From Chrysomallon squamiferum (taxonomy: Eukaryota; Mollusca; Gastropoda; Neomphalida; Peltospiridae), in the NCBI GenBank assembly GCA_012295275.1, contig CM022670.1:41439474-41503473 (forward strand): 64,000 nt of DNA, in the 5' to 3' direction. Below, one piece after another: positions 26,300 through 37,660 of the stretch; the first letter of the stretch is position 1, and each line of letters begins with the position of its first letter. A program made the position numbers and the translations under genes. The notes under the pieces were generated by a model. It was not told where the DNA came from and searched no databases. It was given only the letters and a program-made list of their open reading frames with translations.

Positions 26300-27000
26300 A
26301 ATTTTCAGACTGAATTATCAAGTTTTTAAACTGTATTATAAAGTTTTCAAATTGATTTGTTTAGTTTATATATATATATATATATAGACACACACACACA
26401 CACATATATATATTTAATAAAATGTTTGAACTGTATTATAAAGTTTTGAAAATGCATTAAATTTTTTAATGGATAATAAAACTTGAATTTAAGTTTTTAA
26501 ATTCAATTATTAAGTTTTTAAATGGATAATGTGTTCAATCTATATTACATAATTTTCAAACTGAATTAAGTTTTATAAATGTATAATAAGTTTTCAACTA
26601 CATTACACACTTTTCAAACTGAATAATTAAGTTTTAAATAAATAATTAAGTGTTCAAACTGTATTACTAAGTTTTCAAACTGAATTATTAATTTTTTAAA
26701 TGTATAAGTTTCAAACTATATTATACTCTTTTCAAACTGTATTATTAAGTATTTAAATGTATAATTAATGTTCAAACTGTTTTACACAATTTTCAAATTG
26801 AATTATTCAGTTTTTAAATGGATAATTGAGTGTTGAAACTGTATTACTAAGTTTTCAAACTGAATTATTAAGTATTTAAATGGATAATCAAGTATTCAGA
26901 ACTGTATTTGAAAGTTATCAAATTGAATTATCAAGTTTTCAGAGGGATAATTAACTATTCAAACTGTATTAAAAAGTTTTCAAACTCAATTAGGAATTTT
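26300..27000. repeat. Decayed AT-rich minisatellite with higher-order structure
   Basis: A unit of about 20 bases (AAACTGTATTATTAAGTTTTC) alternates with AACTGAATTATTAAG and TTTTTAAATGGATAATTAAG, giving a composite period near 60 bases and over 25 partial copies. A compound (TA)n/(CA)n/(TA)n microsatellite interrupts it at about 26367-26412. Confidence 0.65.
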
Positions 27001-27039
27001 TCTTAGGTAGAATGTCAATGAAAAGAGGCAAATCATTAA

Positions 27040-27420
27040 GAAATCAGTAAAATAACATTTGACTAAAGACATGTCATCTCAGCAGGTTGCAGCTCTTCAA
27101 ACAGTTTTCTAGTTGGCTAACTCAGCCAGATGCTGCAGTAGCTGTCATTTTCACGAGATGTATCACCAACAGTGCATGTCCTCACCACAGTGCAATCATC
27201 ACATCATCATCACGTCCCAGTGGTTACACCACAGCACACTCATCACAATGAATGATGTCATGTCCCATGAAATGTAAGCCCTATTGAATGACAATCAGAT
27301 CTCAGCAGTAACTGTTTCTCAACAACTATCCCAGCTCCTTCACTGGAGCCCCACTGAGTCTGTGTCGTCAACAATTACACCAAGCATTAGAAATCACTCA
27401 CCCATTTAATAGGGACAGCA
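27040..27420. promoter_or_regulatory. Complex C/A-rich block, candidate regulatory element
   Basis: Balanced composition with many CAG, CATCA and CAC words (GCAATCATCACATCATCATCACGTCCCAGTGG-type sequence at 27191-27222) and no useful open frame. Nature unknown. Confidence 0.25.
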
Positions 27421-28689
27421 TCTGATTGAAAATAAAAAATAAATAAACCTTTTTTTATCTCTTTTTTTTTTAAAACTTCAGTTACATTCAGTGTCAAAGA
27501 GATTAACACCAAGTTAAAAAGAAACTGGGTTTTTTTTTCATATTTTTAATTTTATTTTAAAAAAAAAAATTATATTATTTTTCCCACCTGTGCTGCAGGG
27601 TATTTTACTTTATACTGTTTTTATTTTTATTATTAGTTGGGGATTTTTAACAGACAGTACTGAAAGAAAAAGAAAAATGAAAGAAGATATTTATAAATAA
27701 AATAGTATCTGAGATTATCTTGCAGATAACTATTTCTGAAAGTTCATTTGTTCAACTGAATATCTAAATCTGATAGTAAGACATCATGGTTAAAAGACTG
27801 AAAACAAAGACATGCAAACACACACAACGCATGCATGCACGCATGCACACACATATGCATATATCCATACAGATGAACAAAATTTAATTTACAAACTGTC
27901 AATAAAGGATGCAACATGCCCCAACTGCTATTAAAATATCTATAATGTTTGGACTTTTTTTCCACTTTAAATAACATATGTGTATTTTAATGTAATTGCA
28001 CCAGCACAGGTGAATAGGTGAGTGTTTGATGTACTTAAAGTTTGGAACATTTCAACATTTCACTAGTATTAAAGCCTATCAGTGTGGATTATTTGCAGCC
28101 TGTTAAACATGTTACATAATTCAAATCTACTCTAAAGTCCTTAATCTTTACCTACATACATGCTTGTAATCAGTACTCAAGCAAAAAAATTTAATATTTA
28201 GTTTTTTTATTTATTTATATTTTTTTAAATAATGATAATAGAAAAAAGGTATTTAAAAGTCCGTATCTGTTGCTTAAATATGTATGAGTTTATCATTACT
28301 TTTAAAAAAAGAAACTGAGAAATTATTAAGCATAAAATGATAGATTTAGATATTAAAGTAATATGAATAAAACATTCAACTATATTCATTTTTACAACTC
28401 TCTCTCTTTTTGTTGTTGCATATTTTCTAATATTTAATTACATTTTCCTTTAAAATGAAAAATTACAACAGTGATCTGCTGCAACAATCTCTGACACAAT
28501 CTAGTTAAACAACGTAGGGTTGCGAAGCAGATTTTACATGAAATGTTTAACATTTGAATCCAATCAGAACGTGTATGAATATAAAAAAAGATAAGAGTAA
28601 TCAACTTTACGACTTGCTCATAAATACTGGCAAAATTCTTTTGTTCAAGATGCACAAGAGTAATTTTTAGACATCTGGTCTTCTCATTT
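27421..28689. other. Intron-like AT-rich sequence
   Basis: No gene recognised. Short frames on the - strand at 27744-27977 and 28434-28655 lack any family resemblance. Confidence 0.4.
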
Positions 28690-29034
28690 TTCGTGGATTC
28701 TCATTTTTGCCAGCTAAATGTTAAGAGATAAAAAGTTCAAGTGAGCAAGCAATAAAAAGAAGCCACAGGCAGATGGCAGACCTTGTAGTTATGATTTCAT
28801 TTAAAAAAACATCGTAAATTTTCCCCACATTCTTTGAGGTCGCCTGCCAGAAAATGATAAGCAAAAATAATAGGAAAGAAGAAAGTCACAATATGATCAG
28901 CTGTATCCCACATCATTTCCATAAGCCAATTTTAAAAACTATGTGCTGTTCAAATTTTGAAAGCAAACTGTAAAATGTGAGGAATTTACCAATGTGCATA
29001 CTATTTTGGAAGTGCCCTTTCTCTCGAAAAATCT

Positions 29035-29048
29035 GCTTCCATGGCAAC
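29035..29048. promoter_or_regulatory. RFX X-box-like site
   Basis: GCTTCCATGGCAAC differs by one base from GTTTCCATGGCAAC, a classical RFX X-box. It lies in the complex block 28690-29560, on the opposite side of the putative promoter from the X-box at 56710. Confidence 0.45.
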
Positions 29049-29171
29049 AGTGGCACAGATGGTCGAATGATCTATAGGTAGTAGTTTCAGCTACAATTTA
29101 CATAAAGGTGATCATTTTCAAAAATCTCTAAACACATCAAGATGGTAGATAGGAACATCTGAAGTGAATTA

Positions 29172-29438
29172 CTTTTCATCCTCTGACGACAACGAAAATC
29201 TATTATACACATCCACTTCCCATACGTCACTGTTATGAGATAAATTTAAAATAAAAAAAAATATTATTTTAACTACTTGAATTAAAAGAACATGAGATAC
29301 AATGATAGATGAAAAAGAGAATGCCCCGTGCAACTTCAAGTACTTTGAAATCCCGCGGGGGGTGCCAGTGAATAAAACATGGTTACGAGAAAAACGCTCT
29401 GGGACAGTTTCCTTTTCAGTTTCAAAACAAACAGCATT
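29172..29438 (-). other. 89-codon stop-to-stop minus-strand frame without Met (possible exon)
   Basis: On the - strand, codons from 29438 down to 29172 are open, then TAA at 29171-29169. The first 45 codons have mixed usage (for example ETVPERFSRNHVLFTGTPRG), then a T-run codes Phe/Ile. It has no ATG, and a minus acceptor-like CTCATAACAG ends near 29232 within it. No family is recognised. It could be an internal exon or simply a constrained non-coding block. Confidence 0.2.
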
Positions 29439-29560
29439 TTAAAACTATTTCATCTAATTCACAAGAGCAGGCTAAAAACTGATTAGTCTCAAGTACACAG
29501 GAACAAATCTTTTTTTTAAACAAATGTTAGATCTTAAGCCATGTTTAATGCATGAATAAA

Positions 29561-30156
29561 TACGGCTTTGTCTGAAGTGTTTTTGAAAACAGCATTCTCA
29601 ACAGCTATGTATGAATAAACTAAAGAAAAGTTTTTAAAAATAAAAATGCTGTTTGAAAAATTTATTAATGATTAACTTGTACTTTAAAAAACGGTGGTTG
29701 TGAAAATCTATACTTTTATTGGAATTCAAGGATAGGAAACTTTGGCAACACTCTCAAGCTATTGTAATTGTTTAACCATTAAGAAATGTATTTGCATATT
29801 AGAATTTTTTCAAACACTATTTCTGTCTGTATGTATAACAGTAGTATTAATCCATAACTATGAACATTAACAGTACAATTCACTTGCTTTAAATGATCAT
29901 AGATTAACAAAAGAGTGAGTAATGACAAAGAACTACTAATACAAATAAGCCATAAAGACATATATGGTTTAAGATTATATAAATTATGAACAAGAAATCT
30001 TAAAGAGATTATTTTCCATTTCTAACCCTACATTAGTCACAATTAACTAAACATGTATCATCTATAGAACATGTAAAATTAAAATGATTTATTCCTAACA
30101 TTAACACTCATGTGACAAAATTTTTTTCTTTTAATTTTGTTTTTTTATTTTTAAAA

Positions 30157-30188
<32 letters not shown>

Positions 30189-30683
30189 CTCTAAACATTA
30201 AACATCTCATGTTACAAAGATGAGATAACAAGCAGCACATTTCACAGATAAAGAAATGTATAAGTTTATTAGTCAGATCATGAATGAAAAACCTTGTTTC
30301 TAAAACTAATCTTTAAAATGAACAGGTCTAGATATATTGTTAAATAATAGTATTTTTTTATCAGTTACTGTCAAACACACATATATATTTTCATAAGAAC
30401 ACACACACACACACACACACAATAATAAAAATACAGAAATACATTTTGCATATATATCTTTAAATTTAAAAAAAATAAAATGATTTTTTTTTTTTACATC
30501 AAATTAAAAACTGAAACATTTAGTAAACTGGTATTTATTTGCTGTGCATTTTAATTACATTTTTCTCCACTGTCCATGATTAGAATATTTTCTTCCAACT
30601 AGAACGTTCAACTTGCTATCATATATAAATATCAGTGTGATGTTCCAGCAATCTTAGCAAAATAAGTATGTTAACATTCACTG
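29561..30683. other. Intron-like sequence with simple repeats
   Basis: (TTTA)n at 30158-30186 and (AC)n at 30399-30420. No gene recognised. Confidence 0.5.
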
Positions 30684-31084
30684 ATGGCTTTGATTATAAC
30701 TTTAGACAACAACTACTTCAAACATTTGCAGAAACAAATGGCTTTTCTACCATTAGTAAACAAAAAAGTAAGTGACATTATTTATGCACGCATTAAAACA
30801 CGACTACACAATAATTTGAAACATCATGTACGAGTTGTATTTTATATTAATATTGACAACAGTAATGGCCGACTGAAATATTGGCGTGATGCCAATGAAA
30901 TAATTGGTCTTCTTCGTAATGATAATATTATATCTATTTAAACAACCATTTATTAAACAGTCTGGCCAGGGAATATGTTTTTATAGCTAAAGTACATTAC
31001 AGGCTTCGTATACACAGATATCACAAACATAAAGTTGTCATAAAACGTGACCAATTTAAAAATGAACTACCTTCAAATAATTAA
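30684..31084 (+). pseudogene. Broken protein-like reading frame of unknown family
   Basis: Seen: an 85-codon frame from ATG 30684 to a stop at 30939-30941 (starts MALIITLDNNYFKHLQKQ), and a second, Met-less 52-codon frame at 30926-31084 in another frame overlapping the end of the first. Both have balanced amino-acid usage with mixed Arg codons (CGA, CGC, CGT), unlike the Phe/Leu/Ile strings that AT-rich intron DNA gives. Together they look like one coding region interrupted by a small indel. No signal peptide or membrane segment is evident. The family is not recognised. It could be a decayed retrogene, a mobile-element or viral remnant, or a chance frame. Confidence 0.3.
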
Positions 31085-31755
31085 AATGAATTTAATGAGA
31101 AATTGGTTTTTTATATACAGACGTGTGTGCATCATTAGAGACAAGACTTGTGCACTTTAGCATACACTGTCTGGCTTAAGTAAAAGTAAGAAATAATTTC
31201 AGTTATAAGATAATTTTATTTAATTTTACTTTTTTAACTGATCTGCTCCTTATCAGAATACATCCTTTTAAATAAAATATTTTCTGTCATTGTTTTTATT
31301 AGTGATTTTCATTTTTTTTAAATAAAACATAAATGATAAAAAAGTTTGATAACAATTATGTTGACACAAAACAACTAATTAATATTTTTCAATGGTATCA
31401 ACACATTTTATACTGATGAAATCTAGCTGTGAAACTGGTATTTATATAACAATAATATGAATAAAGAAACCTACTAGAATGATTCCCCTGAATGTGCTTA
31501 TAATAATGACACTATGGATGGCAAGTTGACTAACAACTGCAAGATAAAATATTGTCATTGTCCAAACAGTGGAGGTATTAAAACATAGCAAAAAAAAAAA
31601 AAAAAAAGCTCAATAATCTGATATAATGAAATGTCAATAACCTTACACATCAAATGCCACATTATTAATAGAGTTTTATTTTTGGAAATAAAATTTAAAA
31701 ATCCAATAACAAAAATAGATATTTTAATCAAGAGCTTTAGCCATTGGGCAGTCTG
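31085..31755. other. Intron-like AT-rich sequence
   Basis: Nothing recognised apart from an A-run at about 31590-31607. Confidence 0.5.
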
Positions 31756-31860
31756 GACTTAAACAATACAGCACTGAATACAGTATAAGATTATTTTAAA
31801 CAATACAGCAATGAACAGAGAATAAAATTATTTTAAACAATATTGTATTCTGCACAGACC
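31756..31860. repeat. Short tandem repeat of about 42 bases
   Basis: Two to three copies of TTATTTTAAACAATACAGCA with GAATACAG-type filler. A diverged copy lies near 31890. Confidence 0.5.
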
Positions 31861-31984
31861 TACCTCTCACAACGGAATATAAACTTAAATCAAACAATAC
31901 TGAGCAGAATACAAAGCTGCATCAAAGCAATCTAAGACAAATCAAGCTCAACACATAATACAAACTTTAAAATATCATAGAAAC

Positions 31985-32262
31985 ACATCAACACATGATA
32001 GAAACAGATATCAATATGACAGAAATGGACATCAACATATCAGAGAAATGGACATCAACTATGACATAAGACAGAAATAGACATAAGCATATAACAGAAA
32101 TGGACATCAAGATATGACAGAAATGGATATCAATATATGTCAGAACTGGACATAAACTAAGACATAAGACAGAAATAGATGTAAGCATATAACAGAAATG
32201 GACATCAACATATGACAGAACTGGACATCAACATATGACAGAACTGGACATCAACATATGAC
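31985..32262. repeat. Minisatellite of about 23 bases
   Basis: Ten to twelve copies of a unit like GACATCAACATATGACAGAA with TGG. The last three copies (32195-32262) are nearly identical. Longer, changed copies on the left include AGACATAAG insertions. Confidence 0.75.
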
Positions 32263-33140
32263 AACAACCAACCTCATTAGCAGGCAAAACCACAATATAA
32301 GACATATAACAAAAATATCTAGATGTATGTCACATGAACCAACCTTTGCACAAAACCCAAACAATGTTCTACTTCAGACACATCTAAGTAATAAAGTAAA
32401 ATTAAATTATCTGCTTGGACAATTTTTTAAGACTACATTTTTTTTCTCTTTTTTTTTCTTTGATGGCCAAGAGGATGAAATGCAAGTTATACTTTCATGA
32501 AAGGTATACTAGGAAAAAGGTCGAAGAGGGTCTGGCAGTTTGCTGTGGGCAATGTGCCAAACATATCATAAAATGTCAAGAGGGATGGATGTATTTAGTG
32601 AAAACTTCACTTGATAATACTAATATACTCAAACTGTGCCTTTCTGCAAACATCATCAGACATTTTCTAATTAAAATGTGTACTCATCCCTTCTATTAAT
32701 GTACTCACGAGCTAAATTGAAAAATGAAAATTATTAACGCATGTGTGGAGACTGTTTATAATAGGAAGCACCTTGTCTCGACATTTTCAGCTATTAACAA
32801 TCTGTGTAAATTTTTAATGAATTCATTATGATTTATGCACCAAATTGTATCTTTTCTATCTACAGCACATAATTGTTTTCCTAAATTATTTGTTTTACAT
32901 TATAAAAACTTGTTTGTTACTGAGTGCCAGGAACTGTCGCATATTGAAATAAATAAATAAAACTACAAACCAAATATAGATGGTCAGTGTGATTAAAACG
33001 AATTACTGTTTAATTACAGCTACCTGCATGACGACAAATATTAAACATTTTAATTAACCAGATGTTACAGTAATAATCAACATTTTCAACAGTAAATGAA
33101 ATGTTTAATACACACTGTATTAAACTGCAATACAGAAATC
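32263..33140. other. Intron-like sequence
   Basis: No convincing gene. A frame at about 32415-32699 is not protein-like enough to call. Confidence 0.4.
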
Positions 33141-33200
33141 AGCCATAGCTTAGTGACACAGCACTTGCCTGGAGAGCAAAGTTCTGCAGGATCAGTCCTC
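33141..33200 (+). mobile_element. tRNA-like SINE remnant
   Basis: The sequence has a polymerase III A-box-like TAGCTTAGTGA (33146-33156) and a B-box-like GGATCAGTCC (33189-33198) about 32 bases later, with tRNA-like CACTTGCCTGGAGAGCAAA between. The arrangement is that of a tRNA-derived SINE head or a decayed tRNA gene. Flanking AATCA and a body or tail were not clearly identified. It is diverged from the consensus B-box GGTTCGANTCC. Confidence 0.4.
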
Positions 33201-33867
33201 CCCACTGTTCACATTGTTGAAGCACAGGCTACATGCACTGTTTACATTCTTTGAGATGCTGCACATGAAAACTGTGACTAGAAGAAGTGGCAGCAATTCT
33301 TTTATATGTCACCAATACTTTGAGAAATCTCTAATATTACAATGTTTAATAGTCATTTAAACTGTAATGTTATTCCATATCAATAGCTTTATATCACAGC
33401 GTATTTCCTATGACCCTTTCTTTAAATAAGTTTGCATGTTAAACAAAAGTTTGATTAAAAAGGAGAAACAACATGCACAACAACATGCACAACAGCATGC
33501 AAACAAAGCTACAATGTGACAACAAAACAAAGGAATTTCAAGTTATTAAAATAGAAACAAAAAACGAATTTCAAATTAATTCATTATCATAGGAAGTCTT
33601 ATTTTTCCTAAAAATTGTTTCAGTGTTCACTTGTCTGTTTAATATATAATTACTAAATGTGCAAATATTTAAAGTAGCTAAGAATACATATATTCCTAAA
33701 GAAACAAAAAATAAAATAAAAAAGTGAGACAGTGAAACAAAACAACCTTTGCTGATGAAACATTTCATTTACTTTTCAACTATATTAGTATTACATATGT
33801 ACAAATATTTCAAAAACTCTACATTAAAAATTAAAGTATGTTTCAATTGTCTTTATATGCAAAATAA

Positions 33868-33904
<37 letters not shown>

Positions 33905-35300
33905 AACACTAGTAACTGAGTGTATGGTAGTTACAATTACCACAGTAACAATGAAAACTTTAGTGACAATGTCTGTATACAAGGGTATATAACAAATGAT
34001 AGAGCATGTACAACAGAAGAGTGAGAATGTATATGCACAAAAGTAATATAATTGTATTATCAGCGACAACAAACCCTTTTTTTCTATCATTTTTGTTAGG
34101 GCTTAAATGTCTATATCAAATATGTATTAAGCTATCTTTGTTACATCTTTCTGATTGTTCAGTTTGTGACATTTTATATTCTTTAACATAATTTTTTCAT
34201 AAATCTTTTGCACATACTGTTTAGTGTTGGTTTTGGTTTTAGATTTTTGTTGGTGTTTTTTTGTAAATCTGGATCAAGATAGATAGTTTGATTAAAAAAA
34301 TAGAATAAAATATTTTTAAATCTGACAGACATGTAGACACAAATCATCAAAACCTATGAAAAAATTATATAAATAAAATATATCTGTATCATTAATATGA
34401 GCTATTAAACACAAAAATACCTCACAAAGACTATCAAATTAAATGATTTATATCTTAAGTACAAGTATATCTGAGTCACCCTGAAAAAGTATGTCATATC
34501 AGTGAAGTAGCCATGTTTGATTTAGTTTTATAATTATATGCAAAAATATTCAACAGATATAATATATTGCTTTGCATGTCTAAGTACAATTGTGTGACAA
34601 AACTCTAAACTGAATTTCCATTTCATCTGGAAATGATTTGCTTCCACAAATGGAAAACGAGTAACATATTTTCAAATACTAGACAACCCATTAAAATTTT
34701 TCCATCACTTCAAACTGTTTAGAACATTTTCATAAATGATTGATCACCTTTTGAAAACATGAAAAATTGAGGAATTAATTCTCCTGGTGGGATTCTCCCT
34801 GTTCCTGCCAGTGCCCTTTAGTATACCAGAGAATTTATATTTATATCAGCCTGATGCATGTAGGTATTAACCACTGGGTTTTTCAAAATAATAACATGCA
34901 AAGAGACACCATTATCTGACAATGCAGGCTATTCTAATTCTTTCAAAACAAAATATTATATAGTCATCTTTTTATAGACATGGTGAAGCACATACATGTT
35001 TTGATATATCAGTTGTTGAGCTCATGGTGGAACAGGAAATTATCAAATGGGTTCAGTAAAAACGATTTATCTCACAATACATTACACTTCAGACAGCTGA
35101 TTTATCAGTGTGCTACAGAATATTCAAACTAGATATCTAAAGTTATAATTGAGTATCATAAAAAAAACTTAAAAACAATTGATAAATGTTAATTCACTTT
35201 TTTTTTTTTGCCTTTCTTTATCATTTTATAGAGCTTAATTAAGATTTTATTTTACATTTTAGAAGCAATTTTCATGTAAAAATTATAAACTTTTGTTTTT
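33201..35300. other. Intron-like sequence with a (TA)n microsatellite
   Basis: (TA)15-16 at 33870-33901. Short frames around it are chance. No gene recognised. Confidence 0.5.
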
Positions 35301-35306
35301 ACTCAC

Positions 35307-35349
35307 CTTTGAAAATATTTTCAGTGTTCAACTTATTTTGATGGTTAAT
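35307..35349 (-). other. Possible small minus-strand exon
   Basis: On the - strand, TATATTTTTAG precedes a 43-base block that ends CAAAG|GTGAGTAAA, a good donor (plus-strand 35301-35306). The acceptor tract is AT-rich and weak. If real it would be the second exon of a leftward transcript from 36.5 kb. Confidence 0.2.
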
Positions 35350-35929
35350 CTAAAAATATATATAAAACATTTTTTTAAATGAAATACATAAAAAGTCAAA
35401 AACAGTTTCACACCGAACTTACTTCAAAAATACTATCACTACTTTGTGGTTTAACTATGACTTGGATTGTCTGTACCAAGAGGTAACTGGTGAGATATAA
35501 AATTATATTAAGTAACTGAAAACAGCACTTTTAAACAGATAAATAAATCTTTTTTTACTCTTTACATCACTAAGATGTATTCATAGAATTTGCTATTTTA
35601 TAAATAATTAGTGAGTGGAAGCAGAGAAAAAAACAAGAATGGGTTATGACAAGAGGATTGAAATAAAACAGAAATACTGTATACATGTTTTTTTAACCAA
35701 AATTTTTGTAATAATATCAACATCTAATTAACTGTTTAATGAATATTTTGTTTATTTAACTAATTTACTATAATAAACAAATATGTTATGTAAGAGCAGT
35801 CAGAAATGGCAGTTTGTTGAAAATTCCAATTAGCTTGTGTCAGGTATTTTGTATAAAACAATAAAACAAAAATGTGTAAATTTTCAACCACCCTAATTTG
35901 AATTTTAACAATGCACTCTGGAGGTTAAT

Positions 35930-36400
35930 TATTTAATTCTTGAAAAGGCCTGATTACGTAAGACATTCGTGAACAGGTGGCAGCTACAGTCGCTAATTAC
36001 CACGTGAACTGGGAACAAAGGACAAACTATACTGCAAACAAAACAATTAAATTTTAGCTTTGTACCGGCTTAAACAAATCAACCAGCTGACGATCCCGTA
36101 GCTGAATTATTGTTTTCTGTATTGTTTATATTTTCTACAGAGTCTTAGAAGCCCGGGTCGGTGTCATGTAAATAAATTATTAACATGGTCACCGAAAATT
36201 GAATGATTAATCAGACACTGGTTAAAATTCAGGAAATGTCACTTGGCTTGTGACATGTACATTTTAAATATTCGTACTGTCATTCACTACATGTACCTAT
36301 TGTTATTAATCTGAACTGAAAAGTAAACGAATAAGGTGTCGTTTCTCAAAAACTGTAAAAACCCGGTGCCGTCTGCTGCAGGTAAAAGCGAAAGGAAACA
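35930..36400. promoter_or_regulatory. Complex region beside the putative divergent promoter
   Basis: Contains CACGTG (36001-36006) and GAACAAAGG (36013-36021, SOX/TCF-like), GCCCGGGTCGGTG near 36151, and many non-repetitive stretches. Likely promoter-proximal regulatory DNA or part of a leftward first exon. Confidence 0.35.
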
Positions 36401-36409
36401 AATATACAC

Positions 36410-36505
36410 CTAACTTGGAGCGTCGGTTACAATTAAAAGGACAAAGTGCATTTTCATAATTCCATACCATCTTCTCGGGTTACTTGGCATCTTCATTTTG
36501 TTCAT
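36410..36505 (-). CDS. Small 31-codon ORF in the presumed leader of the leftward transcript
   Basis: ATG at 36505-36503 (minus; context AATATGA with A at -3) opens a frame that starts MNKMKMPSNPRRWYG, has a hydrophobic centre (HFVLLIV) and ends at 36410. It begins about 60 bases downstream of the minus-strand ATGGCG element. A possible donor AAGATG|GTATGG lies inside it. It could be an upstream ORF, a short first coding exon, or chance. No family is recognised. Confidence 0.2.
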   Translation of the reverse strand: MNKMKMPSNPRRWYGIMKMHFVLLIVTDAPS

Positions 36506-36560
36506 ATTTTCGAGTAAAACCTGTCAAAATCACTTCTTTCAAACAGCGTGCTTAGAGTCT

Positions 36561-36604
36561 CGCCATATTGGGCATGGAATTCTGGGTATGAAGACAAGAT
36601 GGCG
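36561..36604. promoter_or_regulatory. Putative bidirectional promoter with mirror-image YY1-type elements
   Basis: Seen: AAGATGGCG at 36596-36604 on + and its mirror, AATATGGCG, on the - strand (plus-strand CGCCATATT, 36561-36569). They point away from each other with 26 bases between. Both continue GAG(G)ACT, so the pair forms an imperfect inverted repeat. The block 36400-36640 is CpG-containing in an otherwise AT-rich region. Known: AAnATGGCGGC is the YY1 motif of many TATA-less metazoan promoters, placed just downstream of the start in the direction of transcription. Inferred: divergent transcription from here. Confidence 0.5.
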
Positions 36605-36631
36605 AGGACTTGAAAGGGACCGTGAAAGAAG
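36570..36631 (+). other. Candidate non-coding first exon of the rightward transcript
   Basis: From the promoter core to the donor GAAAGAAG|GTAGGC at 36632. The only ATG (36599) gives MART and a stop, so it is untranslated leader. The ATGGCG sits just downstream of the presumed start, as is typical of YY1-type initiator promoters. Confidence 0.4.
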
Positions 36632-37660
36632 GTAGGCTTTACGCTCATTTCAAGCAAATTTTCTACCGTTAAAACAAATGCATTAACTTGTAAAATTATG
36701 GAAATTGTAAATCACTGTGTACTTTAAACTTTCCAATTGATTATAAAAAAGGTTACTCAAAATTGTACCGGAAAATCGATTTCTATTGAGTGTTGTCCAG
36801 TTTTTAAAAATTTAATTCAGATCTCAATTCGCCCTTGAGTACACCACAATTATGATGATATTAACCAAACGTCAGCATAAAATTATGGAAGCCATTTTGT
36901 TTTATAACGGTGGTGCATGCAGTCTTGAAAACTTTACTCTTGGGGTAAGTTTTGATTTTTAAACTTTTAGAATTTTTTTTTTTTCTTTAACTTGACATTT
37001 AAGTTTTGTATGACAGCCCGCTATGAGAATCTAAGTTATGAGTAGTTTATCGGTAATGTTGTTTTTGACTTGTGTCAATTACGTTCACTAGGGAACGCCT
37101 ATTTATTTCATTTATAATTGTATATTGAGGTGAAAAGCATACAAATAGAATGGTATGCAGGGGATACTGGATTTAGGTCATGAAGTAAGATCTTTTGGGT
37201 GAGTTTGTGTGAAGTAATCCCATGTGCAGGCGTAGATTTACAGGCAACGATGTTCCATGTTTTCCATAGCGCTCTGGTCAGCCGTGGTCAGTAGGGAAAT
37301 TGATTTTTCGTGTTGGTCATCGTTCTATTGCTATTGTTTTAAACCTAATTTATTTTTTAAAAATATTAAAACATTGTTTTTCCTTACTTTACTAATTGTT
37401 TAAAACTTTTACGTTTTTGGCACGCGCGCGTTACGGTAATATTGTAATATTATACTGGTGTTGTTTTAATGCGTCAGTTAAAAGAAATAAAAGAAGAAAA
37501 AATGTATATAAAATATTTAAATTGTAGGAGCTCGTATCTTACATTTTTAATTTTTATTAAAATTCTAAAAATTATTGGTAACTGAATATTTAATTTTTAA
37601 TATCTTTTTCGCCTAAAGTCTCATTAATTATTATTATTTTTCATATATTTTTTTATATAT
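36632..37660. other. Start of the putative first intron of the rightward gene
   Basis: Begins at donor AAG|GTAGGC. Alternative + donors occur at 36945 (TTGG|GGTAAGTTTTG) and 37195 (TTGG|GTGAGTTTG), so the first exon could be longer. No coding sequence. Confidence 0.3.
37422..37431. other. (CG)4-containing palindrome
   Basis: ACGCGCGCGT, four CpG steps in a row, is unusual in this AT-rich region. It lies about 0.8 kb downstream of the putative promoter. Alternating CG can adopt Z-DNA. No function is shown. Confidence 0.4.

Larger units (their letters stand above)
28690..29560. promoter_or_regulatory. Complex, CpG-bearing block, candidate conserved element
   Basis: About 850 bases with few simple repeats, including AAATCCCGCGGGGGG near 29348, GAGGTCGCCTGCCAG near 28837, and the X-box-like site. 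It contrasts with AT-rich flanks. Either regulatory or containing small exons of a leftward gene. Confidence 0.35.
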
